Notes under the pieces: generated by a model
What the model was told of the DNA's origin: nothing
Seen by the model: only the letters and a program-made list of their open reading frames with translations
Database searches by the model: none
From: Paraburkholderia sp.
Lineage (GTDB): Bacteria; Pseudomonadota; Gammaproteobacteria; Burkholderiales; Burkholderiaceae
Assembly: GCF_024281035.1 (NCBI RefSeq)
Contig: NZ_JAMXLH010000040.1
Span: forward strand, 1 to 45,043
DNA: 45,043 bases
Direction: 5' to 3'
Made by a program: the position numbers and the translations under genes
Shown here: in pieces, positions 9,501 through 17,392 of the stretch
Layout: the number at the start of each line of letters is the position of its first letter
How positions within the stretch are numbered: position 1 is the stretch's first letter

Positions 9501-10487
9501 CTCGTCGAAGTGGAAGACGTTGCTGAGCGGCGCAAGCGACGCCGCCGCGACGTGCAGGCTATGTGCGCCGAAGAACGGCGCGTTGGCCGAGTCGGCGGTA
9601 TCGAGGTCGTTCAGATCGGCGGTGCCCGACACGCGCAGTTCCGGCTTGTCGCCCGCCATCACGAAGTTGAGCTTGAGATCGGTCGAGAGCTTGCCGCTCT
9701 TCACCTGGATCGGCAGCTTCGTCGGCGAGTACGTGAGCAGGCGCGGCACGTCGAGCGAATCGAGCTTGACCGCCACCTCCGACTCGCGCGACGCCGCAAA
9801 CGGCTTGGTCTTGCCGTCGAGGGCGAGCGTGCTGTTGCCGTCGAGACGCGCGCGCAGGAGCGGCTGGACGAAGATATCGGTCTTCGACGGCAGCGTCGCA
9901 ATGAACGGAATGCCGAGCGTGAAGCGGTCGATCACGTGCTTTTCGTTGAGCAGGCGGTCATCGAAGGTGATCTGGCCGTTTTCGATGCGGATATTCGAAA
10001 CCGAAAACGGCGTCGGCTTGCTGGCCGGTTGCGAGGGCTTCGAGAACTTCTCGATCAGGTCGGTGAAGTTGAAGCGTTGCGCATCGAACCGCACGATGTT
10101 GACGCGCGGGGAGTCGAGATGCACCTGGTCGACAATGGGCGCGGCCCGGAAAATCGACGACCACGAGGGCTGGACGACAAGACGCTCGACGTCGAAGAAA
10201 TCGCCGTTGCCGCCGCGCTCGCCGATATGCACGCGGTCGGCTTCGAGGCGCAGCGTGTACGGATTGAGCGCGATGCGGCCGATGCTGACCGGACGGTCGA
10301 GCTGCTTGCTCAACTGCTGGGCCGCGATGTGGCGGATGAGCGGCGGCGCGGCGAAAAAGCCGAGCAGCCCGAATACCACGAGGAAGATCAACACGCCGGT
10401 CAGGATGTGCCGGGTGCGGGGTGCTCGCGCGATGGCGCGGACCGATTGCAGCGAAGAATTCAGAGGACCTTTGTTGAGACTTGCCAT
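6600..10487 (-). CDS. DUF748 (AsmA-like) envelope protein with OmpA-like C-terminal region
   Basis: A very large protein of about 1295 residues. I chose the ATG at 10487 (MASLNKGPLN) rather than one at 10616 because the 43 extra residues look non-coding. One N-terminal helix (about residues 28-50, HILTGVLIFLVVFGLLGFF) anchors it; the rest is probably periplasmic. Repeated strands such as VDQVHLDSPRVNIVRFD and IRIENGQITFDDRLL are typical of DUF748/AsmA-type repeats that form long grooves linked to outer-membrane lipid or lipoprotein homeostasis. Low-complexity segments occur mid-protein (His/Ala-rich near 8670-8750, Ala/Thr/Gln-rich near 7860-7930). Towards the C-terminus, FAPGTATLSDADTKKLDTIV resembles an OmpA-like peptidoglycan-binding segment. 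Its gene converges with the MocR gene across only 36 bp. The exact function is unknown. Confidence 0.85.
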   Translation of the reverse strand: MASLNKGPLNSSLQSVRAIARAPRTRHILTGVLIFLVVFGLLGFFAAPPLIRHIAAQQLSKQLDRPVSIGRIALNPYTLRLEADRVHIGERGGNGDFFDVERLVVQPSWSSIFRAAPIVDQVHLDSPRVNIVRFDAQRFNFTDLIEKFSKPSQPASKPTPFSVSNIRIENGQITFDDRLLNEKHVIDRFTLGIPFIATLPSKTDIFVQPLLRARLDGNSTLALDGKTKPFAASRESEVAVKLDSLDVPRLLTYSPTKLPIQVKSGKLSTDLKLNFVMAGDKPELRVSGTADLNDLDTADSANAPFFGAHSLHVAAASLAPLSNVFHFDEIRLDAPNVWIARDKNGALSVEKLAGSPNAASGAAAAAPPAASEAASKPAEAKAAPLDLSIRQVAINGGTVHLHDETTSRPVDNVFSNVDVTLANFSTTAKTTAQYTFGMSENDGGTVKASGSFGMVAKTADAKIDVQGVQLAPKQPYLDSVSGAQILDGKLGLDTTITADWSKSPAAVVVGDSTLNLETLKVAARGEKTPAIALGQGVVKVNQVDLAAHTAQIASVDATGLVVNAERRKDGSINLMQLAGGHEAAPHQAAPHHAANHTQTHAANHAAQKSAPEAPAWHYKIDALNLNNGTVNFTDSTTPRPVKLAITPLDLKVQQISDDLGHALPVELKATLNRKGTLALNGDVSPTPLKAALKIDANRLDAAAFEPYFGSQLNAVIASALLNMKGQLAFEQSKGTRANYRGDAALVDVRMLDKATSSRFAGWRSLAFSNLKASFDDTHGADVDASRVTFAGFYGRVLLDAQGKLNLKDVVAHQTGEAQSLTHDTSAAAGGSHEPVPLSPQAASVAGAPAQASAPSGAAAQATAQATTQATTQATAAQTASAPHAASAPAMVTAAEPPKNPVRLHIGELLLQDGSMNYTDNFIKPNYTADLVQIRGRIGAIGTQSTTPAPVDVSAKLVPNGPITIKGTVNPLIEKPSLDITASAHDIELTNLTPYSAKYAGYPITKGKLNVDLHYQLANDQLTANNHLFIDQLTFGDHVDNTTATKLPVRFAISLLKNRAGEIDVNIPVSGSLANPEFSLGSLIWTAVLHLIEKAVTAPFSLLANAFGGGGEDLGYVEFAPGTATLSDADTKKLDTIVKALDDKPSIKLDLIGRVDPAIDTPALRDQYVDRLVRLQKVKDTVGNGESVDTSEVKVDDKEYEKYLTKAYKSADFKKPHNLIGFTKTLPDADMKQALAEHAPVDEAALRDLAQKRAQAVQQYLEGKVDPSRVFIVAPKLDAKGIQDKGATTRVDFGLK
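7866..7916. repeat. Short tandem repeat inside the DUF748 gene (12-bp period)
   Basis: GTGGCCTGG-GTG units repeat about three and a half times and encode ATTQATTQATAQ-type tripeptide/tetrapeptide runs on the minus strand. Slippage would change only linker length in frame. Confidence 0.7.
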
Positions 10488-10753
10488 ACTCGCTTGCCAG
10501 TGACGCGGCCGCAAACCGGCCGTATGGAATAGGACTGGAATGACGATCGAAGACCCCGACAGGCGAAAGTATAGGCCCGATGGGGTGACTCGCGTCAGGA
10601 GAATGCCGCGGTGCACGAATACGCCGTGATGAGACAGTGCCTGAAGGTGGCGCGCGCGCTGGCGTTCAGGTATTCAGGCGGCGGACTGCCGGCTGCGCGC
10701 CTCGGCTGTGTGTCTCGATTGCGTACCCCGGTTACACGTCTCGGCTGCGTACG

Positions 10754-12175
10754 TCAGCGACGCTCGACTGCGGGCGGCTGCCAGCTGCCGTCGACGGCCG
10801 TGTGTTTCGGCGCGTACAGGCGCATCACGAGCCGGAAGTCGCCGCGCGGCGCGTTCACCCAGTTCGCGACGCCGCGCGGGCGCTCGGCAGAAACATGCAC
10901 GTCGAGCGAGCCGTCGCGGTTGCGCCGCGCGCCGGTACGGTCGCCGAACGCCACGCGCACAGGCGCGTGCTCGTCGAGCGCACCGTCGGCCGTGTACGCC
11001 GTGATCGACCAGAACCCGCGCACGGGCGGCAGTTGCTTCGCCGTGAAATGAATCACGTAGCGGTTCGCGCCGTTGAGCGGATGGCCGTCGCTGTCGAGCG
11101 ACACGCGCGCGCGGACCTCATCGGAGGTCTTCGGCAAACCCGGCTGCATATACGCCGCGTAGGCGCGCAGCGCGTAGTCCGGGCCGTAGTCGCCCGCTTC
11201 GTCGCCGACCCACAGCCAGCCGTTGCCCGCCAGCAAATTCGACGGCGGCGTCGCGACGCGCGCGCGGCCATCCGCGTAACCGGCCGCCGCCGCATCTTTC
11301 GCGTCGCTCGGAAACTCCACGGCGTCGCCCGGATGCACGCCGATATCGGCCAGAATCTTGAGCGCGTGCGGATCGTCGGGCGTGCTCGGGTTATCGCTCA
11401 GCGACTGCGAAAGACGATCGAAAAAGGCGTTGGCATCGAGCGACGCGACGCGCGAGGCGGGCGTGCCCGGCGCAACCGGATCGCCGCTCTGGCTCGCACC
11501 CGTGGACGCCGGTTCGGCGCCGCGCCCGCCATGCTCGTCCCAGGTCGAAAGCGGCGCGACGCGGATCGCGCGCTGCAGCTTGCGCACCGCAGCCAGATCG
11601 CCGCCGCCGCGCGTCTCGATTCGCGCGAGGAACCAGACGTAACGCGTGGCCACCTCGATGCGCTGCGCGCGCGCGGGCAGCGTGCCCTTCCAGCCGGCGG
11701 GCACGAACGCAATCGTTTGCGCTTTCAGGCCACCGCCATGCTCGCCGACTTGCGTCCCCGTGGACCACAGGACGTTCGTCCACATGTCGAGCGCACGCGC
11801 GTCCATATAGCGGCCGTGCGAATCGGGCAGGCTCACTAGCACCGGCCCGCTGTCGAGATCGAGCCAGCCGGTCGAGCCGAGCGTATCGAGATTGGGTTCG
11901 GGCGGATTCGAGGCGCCCACCGGGGGCAGCGACTGCGCGTGGCGCAGCGTGTTCGGCGCGGCCTGCCCCGGCGCGTTGCCCGTTGCCGCTTCGCGCGACA
12001 CGTCCATCAGGACGAGCGGAAAGCCGAAAACGTAGGAGTCGGACACTTCGTCCCTCACCCACCCGGTGTCCTTGGGCGCGACGCCTGGCGCTGTCGCGCA
12101 TCCGGCAAAGATGGCGAGGCCTGCAAGCGCAAAGCAGGTGCGGGAAAATGAATACGCTTGACGTTTTTTTGTCAT
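10754..12175 (-). CDS. DUF1254-domain lipoprotein
   Basis: A 473-residue protein. The chosen ATG at 12175 gives a clear lipoprotein signal: MTKKRQ, a hydrophobic core and lipobox IFAGC with Cys26 as the lipidated residue, followed by ATAPG. A longer frame to 12475 would bury this signal. The mature protein starts with the DUF1254 motif SDSYVFGFPLVLMDVSRE, continues with SPxxxxLDTLGSTGWLDLDSGPV-like text and SLPDSHGRYMDARALDMWTN, and ends with a DUF1214-like block (ANRYVIHFTAKQLPPVRGFW, RDGSLDVHVSAERP). Proteins of this pair of domains are of unknown role. It is a single gene, with 266 bp to the DUF748 gene downstream. Confidence 0.85.
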   Translation of the reverse strand: MTKKRQAYSFSRTCFALAGLAIFAGCATAPGVAPKDTGWVRDEVSDSYVFGFPLVLMDVSREAATGNAPGQAAPNTLRHAQSLPPVGASNPPEPNLDTLGSTGWLDLDSGPVLVSLPDSHGRYMDARALDMWTNVLWSTGTQVGEHGGGLKAQTIAFVPAGWKGTLPARAQRIEVATRYVWFLARIETRGGGDLAAVRKLQRAIRVAPLSTWDEHGGRGAEPASTGASQSGDPVAPGTPASRVASLDANAFFDRLSQSLSDNPSTPDDPHALKILADIGVHPGDAVEFPSDAKDAAAAGYADGRARVATPPSNLLAGNGWLWVGDEAGDYGPDYALRAYAAYMQPGLPKTSDEVRARVSLDSDGHPLNGANRYVIHFTAKQLPPVRGFWSITAYTADGALDEHAPVRVAFGDRTGARRNRDGSLDVHVSAERPRGVANWVNAPRGDFRLVMRLYAPKHTAVDGSWQPPAVERR

Positions 12176-12411
12176 TTGTAGGTTTTGTGTGCGATGCAGA
12201 CGGTCCGGCAGCCGACGTCGACGTGTCCTCGACGATGCGCGCCGTCCCCCCTGGGCCGTGCATTTTTGCGCTGCATTGTGAGAATGACGCCGGGTGGTAT
12301 CGTATCGCTCGCGCCACGGCATGAAAAGCGTTTCTATATGCATTTCTGCGTGCAAGTCCGCACACCGCGCTACAAATCGTGACTGGCCGACGCCCTCAGG
12401 AGACCTATTAC

Positions 12412-13056
12412 ATGTACGTACCCGCCCATTTCGAAGAAAACCGCCGCGACGTGCTCGACGCGCTGATCGCCGCACAGCCCTTCGGCTCGCTCGTCACGCA
12501 TGGCCCCGCCGGGCTCGACGCGAACCATATCCCCGTCGAATTCGAACCGGCCAACGGTCCGTTCGGCACGTTGCGCGCGCACGTGGCGCGCGCGAATCCG
12601 GTCTGGCAGGAAGCCGCCGCCGCGCCGGACGCGCTCGTCATCTTCCAGGGTCCGTGTGCCTACGTTTCGCCGTCGTGGTATCCGAGCAAGCACGAGACGC
12701 ATCGCCAGGTGCCGACCTGGAACTATATCGTTGTGCACGCACATGGTCACATCGTCGTCCATGACGATGAAGATTACGTGCGTGGCGTGGTGGCGCGGCT
12801 CACGCGCAAGATGGAAGCGGGCGAGCCGGTGCCCTGGAAAATGGGCGACGCGCCCGCGGACTACCTGACGCAGATGCTCGGCGCGATCGTCGGCATCGAG
12901 ATCCAGGTGACGAAGCTCGTCGGCAAGTGGAAACTCAGCCAGAACAAGGCCGCCGCCGATGTCGACGGCGCCGCCACGACGCTCCTCGCCCGCGAAGGCG
13001 AGGCGCAGCGCGCGGTCGGCCAGGCGATGCTCGACGTGGCCGCCAGCCGCAAATAA
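12412..13056 (+). CDS. PaiB-family FMN-binding protein (putative negative regulator / flavin protein)
   Basis: A 214-residue protein. The ATG at 12412 is preferred over 12379 because CAGGAG lies just upstream and family members begin MYxPxHF. The start MYVPAHFEENRRDVLDAL, the block IPVEFEP, the core PCAYVSPSWYPSKHETHRQV and PTWNYIVVHAHG are hallmarks of the PaiB/YqfF-like FMN-binding split barrel. Bacillus PaiB was described as a negative transcriptional regulator, but most homologues are simply flavin-binding proteins. The gene is divergent from the DUF1254 lipoprotein gene (236 bp apart), and its 3' flank carries an interleaved pair of inverted repeats. Confidence 0.87.
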   Translation: MYVPAHFEENRRDVLDALIAAQPFGSLVTHGPAGLDANHIPVEFEPANGPFGTLRAHVARANPVWQEAAAAPDALVIFQGPCAYVSPSWYPSKHETHRQVPTWNYIVVHAHGHIVVHDDEDYVRGVVARLTRKMEAGEPVPWKMGDAPADYLTQMLGAIVGIEIQVTKLVGKWKLSQNKAAADVDGAATTLLAREGEAQRAVGQAMLDVAASRK

Positions 13057-13114
13057 CCGGGTGAAACAGTTCGCGCGCGACGGCGCTGGCCCGCGCCGTG
13101 CGCGGCATGATCCG

Positions 13115-13176
13115 GAGCCGAATTCGAACACGTCGATAAAGTTCGCAGATTCGGCTCATCATCAACGCTTTATCGA
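13115..13176 (+). terminator. Two interleaved 9-bp inverted repeats followed by a T-run (possible terminator or pseudoknot)
   Basis: GAGCCGAAT (13115-13123) pairs with ATTCGGCTC (13149-13157). TCGATAAAG (13133-13141) pairs with CTTTATCGA (13168-13176). The arms alternate A-B-A'-B', so the two stems can coexist only as an H-type pseudoknot or act as alternatives. TATTTTTG follows the last arm, which suggests 3' end formation for the paiB-like mRNA. Confidence 0.5.
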
Positions 13177-13211
13177 TATTTTTGATTTCTAAGGCTGGAT
13201 TCTGCACAACG

Positions 13212-13241
13212 AAGCGTAATTAAGTGTGATTAAGCGTAATT
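13212..13241. repeat. Three tandem 10-bp repeats upstream of the copA promoter
   Basis: AAGCGTAATT, AAGTGTGATT and AAGCGTAATT follow one another without a gap, one helical turn each. The array ends 25 bp upstream of the copA -35 box and is AT-rich compared with its surroundings, so it could act as an UP-like or protein-binding element. Confidence 0.6.
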
Positions 13242-13266
13242 CGAGGGGTGCGTCGAAAAACCAGTC

Positions 13267-13297
13267 TTGACCTTCCCATCGCTGGAACGTACATACT
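13267..13297 (+). promoter_or_regulatory. CueR-type copper-responsive promoter of copA
   Basis: TTGACC (-35, 13267-13272) and CATACT (-10, 13292-13297) are spaced by 19 bp, the stretched spacer typical of MerR-family promoters. The dyad ACCTTCC-N7-GGAACGT fills the spacer and matches the Escherichia coli copA operator (ACCTTCC-N7-GGAAGGT) at all but one position. A CueR homologue is expected to activate it when Cu(I) rises; no cueR gene is in the window. Confidence 0.85.
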
Positions 13298-13338
13298 GCG
13301 TGACGTTGAAGTAAACCATTGCGTCAGAGCCAGCCATC

Positions 13339-15828
13339 ATGAACGAACCTCTCGTTGAAGAGCGCCCCGATACACGCGTCGCCGAATTCGAAATTCACGG
13401 CATGACGTGCGCCTCGTGCGCCACCCGCGTCGAAAAAGCGCTCGCCAAAGTGCCGGGCGTTGCGCGCGCCACAGTCAATCTCGCCACCGAAAAAGCCACC
13501 ATCGAAGCGCAAGACGGCGTCACGCCGGAAGCGCTCGTGGCCGCCGTCGAAAAGGCCGGTTACGAGGCCGTGCCGGTCGCCACCGAAACGGCCGTCTTCG
13601 CCGTCGGCGGCATGACCTGCGCGTCGTGCGCCACCCGCGTCGAGCGCGCACTCGCGCGCGTGCCCGGCGTCGCGGGCGCCACCGTCAACCTCGCGACCGA
13701 ACAGGCCACCGTCAACCTGCGCGCGCCGCTCACCGGCGACCTGAGCGATCAGCTCGTCGCCGCCGTGAAGAAGGCCGGCTACGAAGCGACGCCGCTCGCG
13801 GCCGAAGACTCCGCCGCAGCCAGCCAGGAAGCCGAGGCGCGCAACGCCGCCGCCCGCGACGCCACGCGCCGCGAATGGCACGCCGTGCTGATCTCGGCCG
13901 TGCTCACCGCGCCGCTCGTGGTGCCGATGTTCACCCGCGGGCTCGGCATCGACTGGATGCTGCCCGCCAGCGTGCAACTCGTGCTCGCGTCGATCGTGCA
14001 GTTCGGCTTCGGCGCGCGCTTCTACCGCGCCGCCTGGCGCGCACTGCGCGCGGGCGCGGGCAACATGGATCTGCTCGTGGCGCTCGGCACGTCGGCGGCG
14101 TGGGGCGTGAGCGTCTACGCGATGCTCGCGCATCCGGGCGAGGACGCGCATCTCTACTTCGAGGCATCGGCGGTTGTCATCACGCTCGTGCGCTTCGGCA
14201 AGTGGCTCGAAGCGCGCGCGAAGCGCCAGACGACCGACGCGATCCGCGCGCTCAACGCGCTGCGCCCCGACCGCGCACGCATCCGCGAAGACGGCGTCGA
14301 ACGCGAAGTGCCGCTCAACGCCGTGCGCGTGAGCATGGTGGTCGTCGTGCGTCCTGGCGAGCGGCTGCCGGTGGATGGCGTCGTGCTGGAAGGCCGCACC
14401 CACATCGACGAATCGCTGATTACCGGCGAAAGCCTGCCCGTGGCCAAGCAGCCCGGCGACCCCGTCACGGCGGGCTCGATCAATGGCGAAGGCGCACTGG
14501 CCGTGCGCACCACGGCCATCGGCGCGGAAACGACGCTCGCACGCATCATCCGGCTCGTCGAGAGCGCGCAGGCCGAGAAGGCGCCGATCCAGCGGCTCGT
14601 CGACCGCGTGAGCGCCGTGTTCGTACCCGCGATTCTCATCATCGCGGCGATTACGCTCGTGGGCTGGCTCATCGCGGGCGCGTCTGCCGAAACCGCGATC
14701 CTCAACGCCGTTGCAGTGCTTGTAATTGCGTGCCCGTGCGCGCTCGGACTCGCAACGCCTGCCGCGATCATGGCGGGCACCGGCGTCGCCGCGCGCCACG
14801 GCGTGCTGATCAAGGATGCGGAAGCGCTGGAAACCGCGCACAACGTGAGCGTGGTCGCCTTCGACAAGACCGGCACGCTCACGCTCGGTCAGCCGTCGCT
14901 CACGGCGTTCGAGACCGCCGATGGCGTCGTTCGCGCCGAGGCGCTCGCACGCGCAGCCGCCGTGCAACAGCAAAGTGAGCACCCGCTCGCCAAGGCGGTG
15001 GTGAAGGCGTTCCAGGCGCAGGCACAAGGCGCGGCCCTGCCCGCCGCGCTGCCCGCCGCCTTACATGCACGCGCCGTGCCGGGCCGCGGCGTGGAAGCGG
15101 AAGTCGACGGGCGGCGCTACGCGCTCGGCAGCGGCCGCTGGCTGGACGAGCTCGGGCTTGCTGTGCCGGCCGGGCTGAAGGCGCGCGCGCAGGAACTCGA
15201 AGCGGCGGGCAACACCGTCTCCTGGCTGATCGGTGCGGGCGCAACCGGTGAACCGGACGCGGTGCTCGCCCTGCTCGCCTTCGGCGACACGGTCAAGCCG
15301 AGCGCGCAGGAGGCAATTGCGCGCCTGAAGACGATGGGCATCCGCAGCGTGCTCGTGACGGGCGACAACGCGGGCAGCGCGGCGGCAGTCGCGGCGCAGC
15401 TCGGCATCGACGACGTCCATGCGCAGGTGCTGCCCGACGACAAGGCCCGCACGATCCGCGACCTGAAGATCCGCACGGGCGGCATCGTCGCGATGGCGGG
15501 CGACGGCATCAACGACGCACCGGCGCTCGCCGCCGCCGATATCGGCATTGCGATGGCCACGGGCACCGACGTCGCCATGCACGCGGCCGGCATCACGCTG
15601 ATGCGCGGCGACCCGGCACTCGTTGCGGCCGCAATCGACATTGCGCGGCGCACGTGGCGCAAGATCCAGCAGAACCTGTTCTGGGCGTTCGTGTACAACC
15701 TGATCGGCATTCCGCTCGCGGCCTTCGGCCTGCTCAATCCGATGATCGCGGGTGCGGCGATGGCGTTCTCCAGCGTGAGCGTCGTCACCAATGCGCTCTT
15801 GCTGCGCACCTGGCGCGACAAGCGCTGA
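13339..15828 (+). CDS. copA: Cu(I)-exporting P1B-type ATPase
   Basis: An 829-residue P1B-1 ATPase that pumps Cu(I) or Ag(I) from cytoplasm to periplasm. Two N-terminal heavy-metal-associated domains carry GMTCASC (Cys24/Cys27 and Cys94/Cys97). The actuator motif TGES is at 362-365, the transmembrane metal site CPC at 465-467, the phosphorylated aspartate in DKTGT at 509-513, a SEHPLAKAV motif in the nucleotide-binding domain, and GDGIND near 721-726. All key residues are intact. The gene stands alone between a CueR-type promoter and a strong hairpin terminator, without copZ or cueR beside it. Confidence 0.96.
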   Translation: MNEPLVEERPDTRVAEFEIHGMTCASCATRVEKALAKVPGVARATVNLATEKATIEAQDGVTPEALVAAVEKAGYEAVPVATETAVFAVGGMTCASCATRVERALARVPGVAGATVNLATEQATVNLRAPLTGDLSDQLVAAVKKAGYEATPLAAEDSAAASQEAEARNAAARDATRREWHAVLISAVLTAPLVVPMFTRGLGIDWMLPASVQLVLASIVQFGFGARFYRAAWRALRAGAGNMDLLVALGTSAAWGVSVYAMLAHPGEDAHLYFEASAVVITLVRFGKWLEARAKRQTTDAIRALNALRPDRARIREDGVEREVPLNAVRVSMVVVVRPGERLPVDGVVLEGRTHIDESLITGESLPVAKQPGDPVTAGSINGEGALAVRTTAIGAETTLARIIRLVESAQAEKAPIQRLVDRVSAVFVPAILIIAAITLVGWLIAGASAETAILNAVAVLVIACPCALGLATPAAIMAGTGVAARHGVLIKDAEALETAHNVSVVAFDKTGTLTLGQPSLTAFETADGVVRAEALARAAAVQQQSEHPLAKAVVKAFQAQAQGAALPAALPAALHARAVPGRGVEAEVDGRRYALGSGRWLDELGLAVPAGLKARAQELEAAGNTVSWLIGAGATGEPDAVLALLAFGDTVKPSAQEAIARLKTMGIRSVLVTGDNAGSAAAVAAQLGIDDVHAQVLPDDKARTIRDLKIRTGGIVAMAGDGINDAPALAAADIGIAMATGTDVAMHAAGITLMRGDPALVAAAIDIARRTWRKIQQNLFWAFVYNLIGIPLAAFGLLNPMIAGAAMAFSSVSVVTNALLLRTWRDKR

Positions 15829-15850
15829 AGCAAACGGGCGACTGTAACGG

Positions 15851-15883
15851 ACGGCGGCGGGCGCATTTCGTGCCCGCCGCCGT
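15851..15883 (+). terminator. Terminator-like hairpin after copA
   Basis: A 12-bp perfect GC-rich stem (ACGGCGGCGGGC with its complement) and a 9-base loop start 22 bases after the copA stop. AAAT follows rather than a clean T-run. Confidence 0.7.
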
Positions 15884-15891
15884 AAATCCTT

Positions 15892-15965
15892 TGCGGATCA
15901 GCGTGTTGTGCAGGATGCGGACAGCTTGTCCACAGGGCTTTCCACGAAAAATGTGGACAACCCGA
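15892..15965. repeat. Extragenic repeat copy A with inverted DnaA-box-like 9-mers
   Basis: TTGTCCACA (15926-15934) and its exact inverse TGTGGACAA (15952-15960) flank CTTTCCACGAAAA. TTGTCCACA differs by one base from the DnaA-box consensus TTATCCACA. The flank GGATCAG parallels the other copies. Confidence 0.65.
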
Positions 15966-16077
15966 TGCGTTCTCAACAAACGCCTTCAGGTGCGGTAGTG
16001 CCGGGAAATATGGCGCGCTTATGGCCCACTTTCGGCTGCGCCGTGCTCGCGGCGCGGTGCTAACGCGACTTTCCTTG

Positions 16078-16152
16078 TGCGTCAGACACTTAGGTCCGAT
16101 GTCCCAAACTTGCCCACAACCCTTTCCACGATTTCTGTGGAAAAGTGCCGCG
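16078..16152. repeat. Extragenic repeat copy B
   Basis: The order is the same as in copy C: CGTCAGACACTTAGG, GTCCCAAACTTGCCCACA, CCTTTCCACGA, CTGTGGAAAAGTG. The core spans 16110-16144. Confidence 0.65.
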
Positions 16153-16198
16153 TAGCCAGGCACGCCGTGCCTGTCGCGCGGCTTCGACGCATCATCCT

Positions 16199-16275
16199 TT
16201 ACGCATCAGGCACTTAGGCGCGCTATCCCAAGCTTGCCCACAAGCCTTTCCACGAAAACTGGGGATAATTTGCGC
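16199..16275. repeat. Extragenic repeat copy C
   Basis: CGCATCAGGCACTTAGG, ATCCCAAGCTTGCCCACA, CCTTTCCACGAAAACT and GGGGATAA; the core spans 16234-16268. It is the closest relative of copy B. Confidence 0.65.
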
Positions 16276-16518
16276 GCCCCTGTGCGTCGCTGTGTGTCTC
16301 TGTGCATCCCCGCATAGCCCGCCGCTATGCTACGTCGTGCTACAGGGGGTGTCGCTGGCAAGTTGGCGGCGACAGGATGATCGGCATCCGAAGAGGCGGT
16401 ATTGAATGAATAATTTCTATGAAATTTCCTATGGCTTTTTGCTAGAGCTGTTAGGCACTTTGGGGGGACGCGCCTGAACGGCGCACAGGTTGTCTGGGGG
16501 ATGTTCTGGGGCGCAGCG

Positions 16519-17193
16519 TCAAGCACGCATCCCGCGGTGCGTGAGCCAATGCGCTTCCGGCATCACCGAATCGCGCGTCGTCTCAGCCAGCAGTTGCGCG
16601 AGCATTGGCTTGTCGAGCGGCACGCAGTACACCGGCCTCTGCCGCTCGAAGCGCCAGCCTTCCGCGAGCTGCCCGCCATCGACCGCGTCGTAACCGAGGC
16701 GATCCATTAGCGCGATCGTCGTGCTGCGCGCGTCCGCGTCGTCGCCGGCGATCGGCAGCGCGCGGCGGTCCCGCGCACCGGCAGGCCGCGCGTCCGGCAC
16801 CACTTCCTCCACCAGGATGGCGTTGAATGCCTTGACGACGCGCGACTTCGGCAGGTGACGCGCGAGCACATCAGCCGTCGTCATCACTCCGCTCTCCAGT
16901 TCGGGCAGCACGCCAAAATGCGGAAAATAGTTCTGCGGGTTGAGCACGATCTTACCCTCGAGCGGCTCGGCCGGCACCGCGCGACAGGCCTGCAGCGGAA
17001 GCGCCGCGAACACGATGTCGCCGTAGGCGGCGGCCTCATTCACCCACCCGACTTCGCAGCCAAGCGGCTTACGCAGCGTCTGGATGGATTCTGGTCCGCG
17101 TGAATTGCTCAACATGACCTGGTAACCGGCACGGGTTGCGAGCCAGGCGACAGACTGCGCCATACGCCCGGCGCCAATGATTCCAATCTTCAT
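16519..17193 (-). CDS. NADP-dependent oxidoreductase-like protein (F420-dependent NADP reductase / NADPH-binding Rossmann family)
   Basis: A 224-residue protein starting at the ATG 17193, with AAGGAGGGAG just upstream. The N-terminus MKIGIIGAGRMAQSVAWLAT carries the GxGxxA dinucleotide-binding loop, and SNSRGPES after the second strand suggests NADP preference. Further family text includes ADVLARHLPKSRVVKAFNAI (strictly in the NPQNYF...VKAFN order of the COG2085 group), GDDADARSTTIALMDRLGYD and AVDGGQLAEGWRFERQRP. In proteobacteria without F420 these proteins are NADPH-dependent reductases of unknown substrate. It is divergent from a LysR-type regulator gene across 199 bp. Confidence 0.82.
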   Translation of the reverse strand: MKIGIIGAGRMAQSVAWLATRAGYQVMLSNSRGPESIQTLRKPLGCEVGWVNEAAAYGDIVFAALPLQACRAVPAEPLEGKIVLNPQNYFPHFGVLPELESGVMTTADVLARHLPKSRVVKAFNAILVEEVVPDARPAGARDRRALPIAGDDADARSTTIALMDRLGYDAVDGGQLAEGWRFERQRPVYCVPLDKPMLAQLLAETTRDSVMPEAHWLTHRGMRA

Positions 17194-17392
17194 ACTCTCC
17201 CTCCTTTTCGGTGTTTTCATCCGACCGCGGCTTCGCTGGCTCTGCCACATCGAGGCGCGACGGGGATGAGCGACGGCTCGCCGACCAAACACAATGTGCG
17301 GGTGGCGATCGAGCTGTCGATGTTACGAAATATAGCCATCATCAGACAATGCTACGATCGAACATAACAATGACAGCAATCCTTAATAGATC

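Larger units (their letters stand above)
15829..16518. other. Gene-free interval of 690 bp between copA and the oxidoreductase gene
   Basis: Apart from the copA hairpin it contains three copies of an extragenic repeat (listed separately) and a T/G-rich stretch around 16270-16330. I see no plausible coding frame. Confidence 0.6.

Noticed and set aside
13407..15027. Long frames on both strands within copA
   Set aside because: Arg-rich or Ala/Gly-rich shadow translations; copA has all P-type ATPase motifs.
16270..16440. A small gene in the CTGTGTGTCTCTGTG-rich stretch
   Set aside because: No frame with start, ribosome-binding site and coding-like composition.
17333..17354. TAGC-N14-GCTA as a definite LysR operator
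   Set aside because: Arms of only 4 bp and no clear T-N11-A context; mentioned only within the LysR entry.
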